The notes below the pieces were generated by a model. The model was not told the origin of the DNA and did not search any database. It was given only the letters and a program-made list of their open reading frames with translations. This document shows positions 1 through 11,571 of a DNA stretch of 64,000 bases, piece by piece. This DNA comes from Chiua virens (lineage: Eukaryota; Basidiomycota; Agaricomycetes; Boletales; Boletaceae). The position numbers and the translations under genes are program-made. Numbering within the stretch: the stretch's first letter is position 1; the number at the start of each line of letters is the position of its first letter. The stretch is from assembly GCA_019787685.1 (NCBI GenBank), contig JAHNUO010000011.1, positions 806,001-870,000 of the forward strand, written 5' to 3'.

Positions 1-220
1 GGGAGTTTGGGTCCCGTCGGCGTTTCAGTCTGAAGCTCGATTTCTACACAGAAGAAATGTCGTTCACATGCGATTCGAGTTGAATGTTGCAACCTACCGC
101 TAACAGTGATCGATTTATAGCTAGAATCGCGCTCAGCATACCCAACACAGCTACGGGAATACTTAATACGAATACGTACACAGCTGGAGCCGTGGATTGT
201 GTCGCACTTGCTGTGTTCAT
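1..220 (-). CDS. 5' end of a small single-pass membrane protein gene (partial, two exons)
   Basis: An ATG at 220 (minus strand) opens a 41-codon exon (98-220). It is followed by a 54-nt intron (44-97) with a GTAGGT donor and a GTGTAG acceptor. The frame stays open in the second exon (43 to 1) and runs off the window. The first exon encodes a polar Thr/Ser start, then about 22 hydrophobic residues (VYVFVLSIPVAVLGMLSAIL). The second exon continues with a very basic stretch (KSSFRLKRRRD). This reads as a signal anchor with positive charge on the cytosolic side. I do not recognise the family. Without the intron the frame stops after about 18 more codons, so the splice is an inference from the consensus sites and the preserved phase. 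Confidence 0.5.
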
Positions 221-1623
221 GGCTTTATAGGTGAAGCTGCTGAGTATACGATGTATGAGAGAAGAGGGGTACTTGAAGGGGTAAGTTGGGAGCGTTGGAT
301 TCGAAAGAGAGTATAATAGGCCAAAAGCGTTTGTGCCAGAAGAGTGGCAGTGTCACGGTAGTCGCAACTTAAAACCGTCATCAAACTCGGGGTTCAGCTC
401 ACACGAATCCACCAGCCCGAAGTGAGTACTGGCAGCCTCGGAAGATGTCATGACACATGGCAGATTTGAGACCAGGATCCGGAGGTCGGCCCCGGGTCCG
501 TTGCCGTACATCCCTCGCCGGGCCACTGGCATAAGTTCCCGGGAAGAGCACAAGTCTGAGCTCTTCCAGGCTTACCCGGACGGATTATCCATCGTAAAAG
601 GTCCTGAGGAATGCCAATCGCGGTGAATAGCCGAGTACTCGCACGAAGGAATCGTCAAAGGCGAACTGCGTGCACCTACTAGTAGTACTCCGCCACGACA
701 TGGCGATCGATCAAGGACTTGTCCGTCGACCCTTACTCACCAACTTGACCCTGATATATGATATGTAGCAGCACAATCGCCACCATACAACATAAGTTGT
801 TTTGTGGAAGCCGTTCCATTCAGGGGTCATCTCTATTTTGGCCACGTGACGGCCCACCTCGAGGACGCTATCGAGCCGAGTCAATTGCGCCGCCGAAACT
901 CAAACCTTCAAGTTTGACACAGGGGTTAGAGTTGGTGGCACGTTGCCGCCACCGCCGCACGACGCTAGGCAGCTACATTGCAGTCTGTGGACGAATCCAA
1001 CACTGGCACCAACGGCGATGTATGATTGATATGTTCATCGTCATGTATGAAAAGAACTCATTTGGTCCGACATTTGGTCCGCGTTACCGCATGGTCCGTC
1101 AAGTTAATCAACGGGGATCTCGCAAGTTCCCCGTCCCATTGGCATCACGCGTCAGGTCTGGTCCCTGACTAGCTCCGGATAAGCCTCCTGACGCACATTG
1201 AAAAAACGTGTCCCGCCCACGGTTTCAGGCATATAATGCGCCCCCGTGGAGATATCAAAAAGTATGTACCACACATGGGTCATGTTCGTGCCTACACGCT
1301 ACGCTCTCCACCGTGACCTCGACCCTACATCCGTGTCTCGTCGACTAAGCAGCAAAACATATCATAGCAATCGCCAAAGACAGAAAGACTATGCACCACA
1401 GGATGACAAAAAAAAGACGAGTAAGATTAGAATTATCCGAGTAAGTTAACTCGTGCTGAACCTGCAGGCGCAATTCGTGAAGAGAAAGAAAGAATATACT
1501 ATACAGAAATGTAGGAAGCGCGTGGAATAGATATAAAAAAATGAGGAAGAAGTGAACACCAGGAAAGCGATCATGTCAAAACAAATCCAGAGACAGAGAT
1601 AAAAGAAGAAGAAAGTACGGACG
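221..1623. other. intergenic, no supported gene
   Basis: The open frames here are short, lack conserved-looking motifs and overlap on both strands. The first ~200 bases probably contain the promoter of the leftward gene that starts at 220. The last ~200 bases before 1624 are A-rich and are probably the 3' UTR of the next minus-strand gene. Confidence 0.5.
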
Positions 1624-4600
1624 TCAAAAGACCCGAGCGGACCCCGAGTTTTGCCCCCTTGCAGGCGGGGACAACCAACTCTCCATCTTGGGCCACTGCT
1701 GTCCGGTGAACGCGGCTCTATCGAAGACCGGAGTCTGCTGCACGCGATTCCCCAAGTCACCGGTGGTCGGATTCTTCGAGTGCGGATTCTTCGAGTGCGG
1801 CTTCTTCCCCTTGCCTTGCTCCCATACACTCGCCGTCGTCGTCGCCATTGTCTCATGCTGTACACTCTCGCTCGTCGTGAAATGTGGTTCCCCAATGTCA
1901 CCAAACGAGGGTGTGTCACCACCACTGATCGCGTATTGCATCCACACGTTGTTCGCCAGCTCCGCGTCCCCCTCCCCAAGCTCCTCCTCATCGTCGCTCT
2001 CCCCGCCCGCCGTTGGCGTCCATCGCACATGCTTGTCCACTGGCTCCGCTGACTCTGCAGCCGGCGAAACAGGGGACGGCGACTCCGCCTCGGGCTCGGG
2101 CTGGCCAGCTATAAAGTTGGCCCAGTAACTCATGTTCTCGGGCTTGAACCACCCGCTCGTGTCCACCTCCTCCTCGTACTCCTCTGCTTCCTCCGACGCC
2201 ACAAATTCGAGCGTGCCCGGCATCGCGCCGTCTCCCACGACCCACTCGTCCTCGGGGTCAGGAACAACCTCCACGCGAGCGGACTTGAGACCGGGTGTGG
2301 CAACGCCACGGCGAGGCTCTTCCTGTTGTGGTGCGGTCTTCTTCCCTGCCTTGGTCGTCGCACCCGTGCTTGACGTAGTAGGAGGTGCGCCCCACGCAGA
2401 CTTGCCCTTGTTCGTCCGTGGAGGTGCACGCGCAAACTCTGGCTCAGACTCGCTCTCTGGCTCCTCCGAAACAGTGGCCTTGAGCTGGGGCTTTGCAGAA
2501 GCCTTGGAATTCGCAGCGGGGGACGTCTTCTTGCCCCATGCCGACGCGACGCGTGGCCCTGGAGGCGGTGCGGCAAGGGGTTCCGGCTCGCTCTCTTCAA
2601 CGACGGTGGGCACGACTTTGGACTTGCCGTTCGCAGGACCCCACCCTCCTTTCGCAGCCTTGAGCTTGGAGGACGTGGGAGAAACGATTGGATCAGCGTC
2701 TCCGTCCGGTTCCTCGGTAATCGTCACCTTCTTGCCCTTCTTGGTGGCTTGGGGCGTTTTCTTCGTGGCGGCGTTACTCTTAGAGGGCCCAGGGGTCAGC
2801 ACGGTTGGGAAGGCATGGACATCATCGTCATCGTCCTCGATCGAAACGTTAACCTTGGCCTTGGATGCAGAAAGGACAGACGCCGTTCCCCGAGCGCTCT
2901 TGGTGGCAACGGTAGCCGCGTCCCAGAGAGAGGCCGCCGGTGGAGGTGGTTCCGCTTCTATGTCCAGCTCCTCGGTGATAGTAACCGACTTGGTGGGAGG
3001 AAGCTGCACGGCTGGTTGTGCCTTTTTCCCTTTTTTGCCCCTTGTCGTGGTTGGTGGCAATTGTGCGGGTTCAGGGGCAACGACAGGACGCGGAGGTTCG
3101 GCAAAGCTAACAGTGATCTGAGGTACGTCGTGCTCATGTGAACGAGAGCTATGCGACTTTTTCATGATGCTAGGTGGTTGTAGGGTGTTCTTGCCGCTAG
3201 GTTGCTGACCTTGAGATGCCAGCATGGCTTTGGCGTTTGCGAACAATGCTTCGTTCAGCGAAGCTTGCTCAGCAGTTAACCCTGTAGCACCAGGATTGCC
3301 AGACATCGTTGCCATAGCATTCGCAAAGACCGCCTCGTTTGCGGAAGCTTCGTCCTGAGAAAGAGTGCTGATCGACTTCTTCATGATACTCGGGGGTTCG
3401 AGCTTCGCGGAGGGTGTAGCAACAACAGGTAGAGAAACAGGGACGTTCTCCTTTTGGTGCGTCGCTTTGCCTGGCCGTTGAGGTTGAAAAGAAGTTTTGT
3501 CAGGCATCGGCCACTGTGGATCCGCCCTTGCTGGTACATGATCGACCTCCCGAGTTGGCACAGATCGTCGATGAGCAAGGTGCTGCCGCATCTCTTGTCG
3601 TCGTTTCTCTCGTTCCTCGGCGCATAGCCGCTTGCGCTCCTCCTCCTTCTGCTCACGAAGGTGCATCATGCTCGTCTCGTGCTCCTGTACGGCTCGGGCA
3701 CGACTCTCCTTCGTACCCTCGTCAGCCAGAAGCGTTTCGAAGAGCTTGATCTCGATATCAGCTGCCTCTGCATGGAACTGGTAGATCATCTGGATACGGA
3801 GACTGATCTTATACTGTTGGTAATCGTCTGCCATCTTGGACTTGAGGAGCTCTTCGTCCATGGGATCGGGCTCGTCTTCTGTGATGGTGGGACCGATATA
3901 ACGTTTTCCAGGAGGTAGGTTCTCCGCATTAATCGGAGGGGAAAATTTAGTGGTATGATTCGGTGGGGAGTATTGTGGAGAAGAAGATTTAAGAGGAGGA
4001 GATGATAAATTAGAAGCGGCAGAAGCTTGGCGGGACATATTGTCCGTCGCACGAGGACGAGCACTCAGGGTCTGAGCAGACGAAGGCACAGAAGGGGGCT
4101 TGGCAGGCTGACCCTGAGGTTGCTGTGTGACAATGCCGGCTTCCGAAGCCCAGTTCTGGAAGCCGAACATGGCATTAACACTGGCACTGGCAGGATCAGC
4201 TGAGCGACCCGCATTAGATGGGTCCAGCGTTGCTAGGTGATCCTGGGAGGGAGAGATATAGGTGAGCTGGTGGCGACACGACACGGGATGTGGCGTCCTC
4301 ACCATCGATAGGGCAGGTAAATTTTTAGAAGGATTAGGAGGAGTCATAGAAGGAGTAAACAAGGATGTTGGATTGACGAATTCAAATGTCCCCCTAGATG
4401 GGGTTGGTGGGACGGGATGTCTAGAAGGGGCGAAGGAAGTGGAGGGAATGGATCTGTATTGAGGTTCTTCGACGATGCTCTCGTCGTCCTCGATCGAGGA
4501 GGGGTCGGCAGAGAGGTCAGCGTCCATGTCTTCGACGTCGTCGGCAAAGAAGCCGACGAATACGCTCATGACCTCCTGTTGTTCTTCGCCGGACATATTG

Positions 4601-5013
4601 TCCCACTGGTCTTCGCGCAACTGGGCGAGATAGAGACGACGCTCCCACTCTTCGCGCGCGGGCTGTGCAAGTTGCTGTGCTATGGAATCGAGCTTTTCAA
4701 AGAGCTCCATCTCGCGCAGTTTCTGGGTCTCCTTCGCGGGGCCGAGATCCTTGTATTTGACGAGGAGATCCTTTTGTAGTTTTTCGACGAACTTTTTCTT
4801 TTGTGGTTCGTACCACGCGTCCATGAATCTGGACCATTCCTTGCGGACCCTTGTGGCATCTACTTCGATGGGTTTCGGAGGGGGAGGAGCAAGGGCGGGT
4901 GGGGGAGTGGGTGCGGATTTTGAGGAGGGAAGTGATTTGGGTTGGTCGGGAGTGGCCGCCACCTTTGGAGGGGCGGCCGACTTTGTCTGTGCGCCGCGAC
5001 GCTTTGGGGGCAT
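1624..5013 (-). CDS. large low-complexity protein with acidic repeats and WG motifs, 1129 aa, unknown function
   Basis: One uninterrupted frame runs from ATG (5013) to the stop at 1624. The N-terminus is basic and Ala/Pro-rich (MPPKRRGAQTK). Residues ~50-150 form a charged helical segment rich in K/E/W. The middle is a disordered Ser/Pro region. A helical segment around residues 380-470 is rich in E, R, K and Q and looks like a coiled coil. Around residues 520-620 a short unit is repeated twice (SIMKKS and EASxNEAxFANA). The C-terminal half carries at least four copies of an acidic motif of the type VTITEEPDGDADP, alternating with Trp-containing stretches (GGWGPANGK, ASAWGKK, KSAWGAPP). No catalytic domain is visible. 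Disorder plus WG and acidic repeats suggests a nuclear scaffold, which is an inference only. It is transcribed divergently from the 6524 gene. Confidence 0.75.
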   Translation of the reverse strand: MPPKRRGAQTKSAAPPKVAATPDQPKSLPSSKSAPTPPPALAPPPPKPIEVDATRVRKEWSRFMDAWYEPQKKKFVEKLQKDLLVKYKDLGPAKETQKLREMELFEKLDSIAQQLAQPAREEWERRLYLAQLREDQWDNMSGEEQQEVMSVFVGFFADDVEDMDADLSADPSSIEDDESIVEEPQYRSIPSTSFAPSRHPVPPTPSRGTFEFVNPTSLFTPSMTPPNPSKNLPALSMVRTPHPVSCRHQLTYISPSQDHLATLDPSNAGRSADPASASVNAMFGFQNWASEAGIVTQQPQGQPAKPPSVPSSAQTLSARPRATDNMSRQASAASNLSSPPLKSSSPQYSPPNHTTKFSPPINAENLPPGKRYIGPTITEDEPDPMDEELLKSKMADDYQQYKISLRIQMIYQFHAEAADIEIKLFETLLADEGTKESRARAVQEHETSMMHLREQKEEERKRLCAEEREKRRQEMRQHLAHRRSVPTREVDHVPARADPQWPMPDKTSFQPQRPGKATHQKENVPVSLPVVATPSAKLEPPSIMKKSISTLSQDEASANEAVFANAMATMSGNPGATGLTAEQASLNEALFANAKAMLASQGQQPSGKNTLQPPSIMKKSHSSRSHEHDVPQITVSFAEPPRPVVAPEPAQLPPTTTRGKKGKKAQPAVQLPPTKSVTITEELDIEAEPPPPAASLWDAATVATKSARGTASVLSASKAKVNVSIEDDDDDVHAFPTVLTPGPSKSNAATKKTPQATKKGKKVTITEEPDGDADPIVSPTSSKLKAAKGGWGPANGKSKVVPTVVEESEPEPLAAPPPGPRVASAWGKKTSPAANSKASAKPQLKATVSEEPESESEPEFARAPPRTNKGKSAWGAPPTTSSTGATTKAGKKTAPQQEEPRRGVATPGLKSARVEVVPDPEDEWVVGDGAMPGTLEFVASEEAEEYEEEVDTSGWFKPENMSYWANFIAGQPEPEAESPSPVSPAAESAEPVDKHVRWTPTAGGESDDEEELGEGDAELANNVWMQYAISGGDTPSFGDIGEPHFTTSESVQHETMATTTASVWEQGKGKKPHSKNPHSKNPTTGDLGNRVQQTPVFDRAAFTGQQWPKMESWLSPPARGQNSGSARVF

Positions 5014-6523
5014 TTGAGGGAGAGGTAGAGCAAGAGAAAATCAGGATGGCAAAGAAAGAGATGAGAAGATGAAATATGTAGATTGATGAGTGACTCGTTG
5101 CATCGGGTCGCGTGCTTTCAACTAAACTTGCGGTGTTTCCCAAAATCGATTGTTATCAGCAGGTGTGCGATCGGACCATGATAGGAACTGGGTGGAGGAC
5201 GGGTAGTAAAGAGGAACGATTCGGAACACGATGATGAAAGATGCGGAATGAACCGTGTTAGACCAGTCCTCGAACGAAACCAAAAACACATACCAAAAAT
5301 TTTAAGGACTTGCGGTGAGAGACGAGTTCAAACTGATCAGCCTCACGTTCGCCTCGAGGCGTCTCTTTATGGTAAACCCGCCCAGCACTGCCATAATCAC
5401 ATATGTAGTACTCCTCGTAGTACGACAACCATCCACAGGAAAAGCAGGTCAGGCCCTGGAGACAGGGTCTGCTTTCACATCCGGAAATATGTGTCCAGTT
5501 GCGTATTGCCGCAAGGCCCGCAAGAACGATCCTCTGCAAGATATACTTATTATCTGCCACCCACGGGTGCCCGCCCGTGGGGGTAATCGAACCCCCTGTC
5601 AAGATAACACGAAATGAAACCCTGTAATACGTCCAAAGGAACATGCAATATATCTTGGGTGCCAAGTAAATTGGTGACTGCGCATCATCAAGTCAACATT
5701 GATCTAGATGACATAGGAGACAGCAATCGACACGCGCACCATCACGATTAGTACATACACGCTGTGTTGGACAGCCAGGGATGTTACGTTTGATGTAATG
5801 ACATACAAATGACCTCGTCCTCGACACGTCACTGCACTCCTCGGATTGCTGATTCCGGTGCATGAATATAGCCTTGCAATGTCGATGGCAACACCGACGC
5901 GTTGTGTGCACAATCCTGAGCTCGAATCTCTAGTAGTGCCAACTTGATGTTCTCGCGTGAAAGTCGGACTCGAATTAGGCCATGAGGCTGATTGGGTGAG
6001 CTCAACGCATCTGCCCCCGTCCATTGGCATTCACACCGAGCTCGAACACACAATCCAAGACGCTTGCAACCGAGACGCGAACGACGGCGAGGTGAGTGAT
6101 AACCTTTCTTCTCGCCGTGATTTGTCTTAATAACCAGTCGCTGATACAGATCGAGTCCATGTCTGCTTGCTGATCATCGCGACGTGCTCCCCCCCGTCTC
6201 TTTTATCCGTCGTCATCGTCCACACCCGCGAATGTATTTGGTCGTACCAGTATAGTAGTGAGTCTCGTCACTCATTCTGGCCGGTGTCTTCCCTGACGCG
6301 TGTACTGACACGAGGCATCCGTGCCATCACTAGCCAGGCCTCGCTCCCATCCCTCCACCTTCGTCCAACCACTCTACCGACGCACCGCATTCTCATACCG
6401 CCCCGATTTCCTCCTCAGCTCTCTTTCTTACTTTTTTCAACTCCTACATCCCAAACCAACTCGCTCGCTATCACACCCTGATCTCGTTTTCAAATCTACC
6501 CCCGGTATTCTCCACGTAGCCAA
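5014..6523. promoter_or_regulatory. divergent intergenic region between two large genes
   Basis: This 1.5-kb interval separates the starts of the minus-strand gene (5013) and the plus-strand gene (6524), so it must hold both promoters. Positions 6160-6520 are strongly pyrimidine-rich on the plus strand, typical of a fungal core promoter and 5' leader. A perfect 8-bp hairpin with a 6-base loop (CCCACGGG/CCCGTGGG) lies at 5560-5581. I see no convincing coding exon. Confidence 0.45.
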
Positions 6524-9500
6524 ATGGCATCCCTAATCCAGAACGCTTCTCACCCGTCGAGCGCTCCGTTGCTCCCCGATCTCGAGCCCGACGACGAATG
6601 GAAGCAAGCGCTCAAGCTAAACATCGAGGCAGGTCTCCGCTCCATGGTCGACGAGACCAAACAAAAATTCTATGACGAGCTCGCCAAGGGAATCATTGGC
6701 CCCGACGAGCGAGACCGCCTAACCGCCGACCATCTCGCAACCCTCAAGACCATTCGTCAGCTGGCAGAGGAGCAGTTCCGGAGCGCTCTCGAGCGCGAAC
6801 GCCAGGAACGTCGCTGGGCCTCTGGCGAGCAGCTAGATCGAGCTTGGTCAGAGAGTATGATGAAGGAACAGCAAGCTATCTTGGACAGGATAGAGAGGGA
6901 GAGGAAAACTTCTATTACGTCTTCTCAGTCTGACCCACCACAAGTCCCTCCTCCTCCCAAAACTCCACCTCCACCACCTCCACCACCTCCACCACCGCCC
7001 CCACCGCCCCCCGCTCCTGTCCAGTTCCAGTCGCAACCTGATGTTTCTTCCGAAAGCACCACTCCAACTCCCATCCCGTCCAATCGAAAGCCAGACCGTC
7101 TTGCCCGAACGCCCACCTATAACGCAGACTTCGACGGCGGACCCTACTTATCCCAACCCCTCGGCTACGAACGTGATGACCTCCTGGCTTCTCCAGATGA
7201 GATCCCCTCCGCATTCCGAACCACGCGCAAGGTCCGTGCAGGATCCGTCACATCTACGGGTTCCTGGAAAGCCCCATCCATACTCGAGACCGAAAAATCG
7301 TTTTTGGAACGTTCCAGGCCCATGCTCATCTACGACGAACCAGAGTCCATGTCCCGCAGCTCGCGCATGCCCGCCGATCCACTCGACCCGACGCGCAAAG
7401 AGAGCATCCGTCGCAAGCCGAGCATGACCGTGCGCCCCATCGTCCAAGAGTTTTGGAAGCCCTCGATCACGCCCGAGGAGGACGCCCAAATGTCGCGCAC
7501 GTTCACTCTCGCGAGACGGAGCAGCAACGCGAGCAACACGTCCTCTTTCAAAGCGCCCTCTGTCCTCAGCGCCGCCTTCTCAGACCCCCTTGACGTGTTC
7601 TCCAACACGAACCACATCGACCGCGAGCGCGCGAGCATCCATTCTGCAGATCAGGAGTGGGCCAGCATGGATCGCGCCCGCGATCGGGACCGTGAGCGAC
7701 CGGGGCACCCCTACGGCGACGATCGTCCTCTCCAAGACCGCATGGGGTCCTCCCAGTTCCCAGCCACGTCACCCCCCAATTCAGCGACGTACGTGCGCTC
7801 GGTCACCGCCGGTGCCGACATCTCGCGCGTGCACGCCCCACCGCCGTCTGCGAGCCGCCCAATCGCCAACAAACGGTCCTTCACGACCGACGACCCCTTT
7901 TTGCCCCCATCGAACCCCAGCGCGCGCAACTGGCCCTCGTCTTCCTCCGTCTCGCGTTCTCCGTACGAGACCCGCTGGGAGGGCGCGTCCTCGCGATCCC
8001 CACAGACCCCGGAAGAAGCCGTCGCGCGGAGCTGGCAGTCCTCGCAACTCCGCGGACGGTTCTCCTCGCAGGACATGCGGCACCATTTCCAGCAAGACGG
8101 GGCGTACTATGGCCGGCCCGTGCACACGCACCACGAGGATTTCGGCGAGGACGGGTCGGATGACGGGTTTGATACCCGGAGCTGGCGGACGCGGGATTAC
8201 AACGAAAGGCGGATACAGGATATTGAGGAGGGGTTGCGTAAACGGGAGGAAGCTGCGAATAAGCGGGAGGAAGAGCTGGCGAGGAAGGCGGAGGAGCTGA
8301 AACGCGAGGATGATGTCAGGCAGAAGATGGTCGATGCGAGGCGGTTGGAGGAAGAGGCCAAGGCGAAGGGAATACGACGAATCTGAGCGCAAGGAGGCGG
8401 AATTGCGGAAAAAGGAAGAGGAGGCGGAAAGGAAGGAGAGGGAGGCTGCGATGAAGGAGGAAGAGGCCAAGAAGAAGGAAGAGGAGGCCAAGAAGAAGGA
8501 GCAGGAGGCAAGGAAGAAGGAACGGGAGGCTCGTCAGAAGGAAGAAGAGGCTAAGCGGAAGGAGAAAGAGGCGAAATCGAGGGAACAGGAGACGAAACGA
8601 AAGGAGGAGGAGCTAAAGAGGAAGGAGAAGGAAGCGACCTCGAGGGAGATGGAGGCGAGGCGAAAGGAAGAAGAAGCGAGGCGGAAAGAGGAGGAGGTGA
8701 GGCAGATGGAGGAAGACGCAAGACGCAAAGAGTTCGAGGCGAGGCGGAAGCAGGAAGAGGCAGAGCGAAAGGAAGAAGAGGCGCGGCGCAAATCGGAGGA
8801 GGCCAGTCGTAAAGCGGAAGAAACGCGGAAGAAAGAGGAGGAACTGCGCAGGCGAGAGGAGGAGCTCAGGCGCAGGGAAGACGACCTCAACCGTCGAGAG
8901 GAAGATATGCGTCGCAAGGAGGACTATAAGTTGCAAGACGAGTTTCGGAAACGAGAGGAGGAAATACGCCGTCAGAGGACTGAAGAGAGGAAGAAACAAG
9001 AGGTCTGGGAAACCTGGCCACCGGAAACATTTCGACCTACCCCCTCTCCCCAGACGCCTAATTCTTCGGGACCGTGGCCGATCCCTAACCGCAACGAGCG
9101 GAGCGCCCCTACCGTCGGGAGCTCGCCTCTTGACCGGGCCAGCACGAGCTCCTCCGTTCGAAGCACGCCTGTCAGTGGCTGGTCGTCGGCATCCATACGC
9201 TCCACTTCCACCTCTGCTACCAGCACCCAGTCGTCGAGTACGCCTAAACCCACTGGACCATCGACATCCACGCCGAAACCTCCGCCCACTGGCAGCAGTA
9301 CGCCAATCCCCCCACCGTCAGAGGCCGAGTTCCACCGGCGACAAGCCGAGCAAGCTCAAAAACGCGAAGATCAGTTTAGACGCGAACAAGCGAGGCTGGC
9401 CATGCAGGACCACGAGCGACAAACCAAGGCGGGCAAAACGATGTCCAAGGAGGAAGTCGCCAAGCTATTTGAGGTGCACCGGAATCAGTGGGACAAGATT

Positions 9501-9803
9501 CAGACGATGGGGTCGCTGATATGGGAAGATTTTCCTTGGCCAATGTTCAAACGGCCCAAGGGTCCTGACGACCTGACGTCGCCTGCGATCACAGCGTACA
9601 TGCTGTCGACGGTTCACCCGCAGGACAGGGCGACCAAGGAGCGTATCAAGGACAACATTCGGAGGTGGCATCCGGACCGGTTCAATTCGCAGCTCCTGCC
9701 CAAAGTCAAGGAGAGTGAGCGAGAACGCGTGTCGGAGGGCGCTGGCTCGGTGGCGAGGATACTCAACGACGTCTTGCGTATGCATTCTCAAGATGTACTC
9801 TGA
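6524..9803 (+). CDS. coiled-coil protein with proline tract and C-terminal J-like (WHPDRF) domain; frame break near 8360
   Basis: The ATG at 6524 starts a frame that stays open to 8386. A second frame, open from before 8310 to 9803, continues the same Lys/Glu/Arg coiled coil, so the two belong to one gene. The frame changes by one base near 8355-8388, within a GCGAAGGGAATAC context. A short intron with a weak GTCAGG donor at 8315 would also fit, and a sequencing or mutational indel is equally possible. In order the protein has an N-terminal helical module (residues ~20-130), a run of ~20 prolines (6950-7020), a long disordered Ser/Arg region, a highly charged coiled coil (~8220-9000), a Ser/Thr/Pro linker, and a compact C-terminal domain with IRRWHPDRF and following helices. 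The HPD tripeptide resembles the J-like segment of NFKBIL1-type proteins. A chaperone-recruiting role is inference. Confidence 0.7.
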
Positions 9804-11571
9804 AAGGAGTGCGTCGTCTCACCCGAATCCAAGTGGCCGTGACTGACGTCGATGCGTTTCGCAGTTCGACACCCCATCATGTGCACTAAGATACCCCATA
9901 TATCCATCTATCTCATCCCTCATTTGTATGCATATTTTTTTCATTTGGACAACCCATTCGTAGGGAGGAAATTCATATGATCATTGTACTATTATTATTC
10001 GGTGTGGCGTGACACGGCACGGTGCAAAGTGATGTTCGAAAGCGTCTTGCAATCAGTCAATGCAAATCACGTCAGGGGAAGAAGTTCTACGATCGATCGG
10101 GAGGGAACTGCACTGGTTATCAGCCGCATCGAAATTACTGCATCATCGGCCCCACCGCCACAACCGACGTTTCAATCCCAACTGTCATGGATCACATCAC
10201 AAGTTGTTGTGTTAAAGATATCCACGTCACTGACCCATCACATTATGCACATCAACATGATATGCGTCTGGCAGATTGTCCTGCGATCGTTGACACCATG
10301 TCAATTCAATAGTCTCGAGGTGATCCAGATTGATCATGGTACCTCCAGTCTCCCAGGAATCGCAAAGTTACTCTACGTCGAGAGCGTTGGATCGGTGTGG
10401 TTTGCATTTGACCCAGTCGCGCTGATACTATGCGATTTTCATCTGTGAGCGTACCTCAGATTCCAACCAAGGAAAAGCCGTCCGAGTGGGTGTGACAGCA
10501 AAAACAACTCGGAACGCAGATGGCAGCCTCCCATTCTGACCTGTATCCGGTCCAGTCATGTAGATGTGCCACAGCTGCCCAGTCCGGGATACGGCGCGTA
10601 CCGTGACATCTCGTGCCGCAATTCGCGTTTCGCACGTGCCATATATCTTCACGTACAGCCGCGTGGAGAAGGGGAAGAGTGAGCTGCGCCTGCCTGAGGC
10701 CGCCGCATCTGGGATTCGTGAAGACTCGGGAGTGGGGAGGCCCCTGTTACTACAGAGTCTGGCTCAATTTGAGTTTGAGCACATACATGTGCACACACCA
10801 ACGTATGACGCACACTCCTAGGTACACAGATAGCATCAGATGTTTCTCCCCACACCCTGCATTATTTTACCTACTGGACGTTCTACCGCAAACTTGTCCT
10901 GTGGCGTCGGTCACGGCAAACCCCAATTGAATACACAATCAATTCAAAAAGTTGTATTGAACGGGTCGATGTCAAACCTTGAGCTTGAATTCAGCGCATG
11001 GACTACGTATAAGTGGAGCGGTTTCGTTGGAAAAGCTTTGCGCTGTATGCGACATGCCGTATACACGAATCGCATTCGGAGGTATCATTGCACTTTGAGT
11101 TGGATTTTGGCATTTGGATGACGAGGAATGTATCTACCCCTGCCAATTGATTCAGAGGTTGAGATGCCATAACGCACCATCGTTGCACCAAATGCTTGAC
11201 AGAGCACCGCGTTGCGACTGTCATGGCACCCCGCACGGCTATGACTGTGGAAAAAATACCAATCAACTATCACATATTGGGCCACGTCGGAAATAAACGA
11301 TTTATCAACTTGAAGTCCGATGCATGATCGTGCACATGAAGAAGTGCTGCGCGTACCCACAACACCACATGGTAGTCACTGGATTCTCGACGTTGGCAAG
11401 ATCAAAGGAAGGTCCAGTGGCTATACATTTATGTAACGCATTGCCATGTCCTACTACAACAGGTTTGCGGCGCAGCGCCTTGTCGCTGACTCGCTGCACG
11501 TTTCCTGTGGATGAAATAGACAATCAAGCGCTTTTTCTTTCTCCTTCTCCCCCACTTCTGGTGCGAGCGCC
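9804..11571. other. non-coding first part of duplicated segment A
   Basis: I support no gene here. Several blocks recur in the same order 2.7-3 kb downstream. One is a block ending in the CTTGTCCTGTGGCGTCGG sequence (near 10885-10910, again near 13612-13632). Another is the CAATTCAAAAAGTTGTATT block (near 10938-10960, again near 13706-13730). The interval is therefore the left part of an old segmental duplication. Confidence 0.5.

Noticed and set aside
1651..3141. Long plus-strand frames opposite the 1129-aa gene
   Set aside because: They mirror the codon bias of the minus-strand gene, have no motifs, and the minus-strand frame is open over 3.4 kb.
5545..5625. tRNA-like sequence on the minus strand (GGGGGTTCGATTACCCCC)
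   Set aside because: It resembles a T-arm, but no acceptor stem, anticodon arm or proper A box can be placed at the right distance.
8534..8999. Minus-strand Ser/Leu/Arg-rich frames opposite the coiled coil
   Set aside because: They are antisense shadows of a GAG/AAG-rich repeat.
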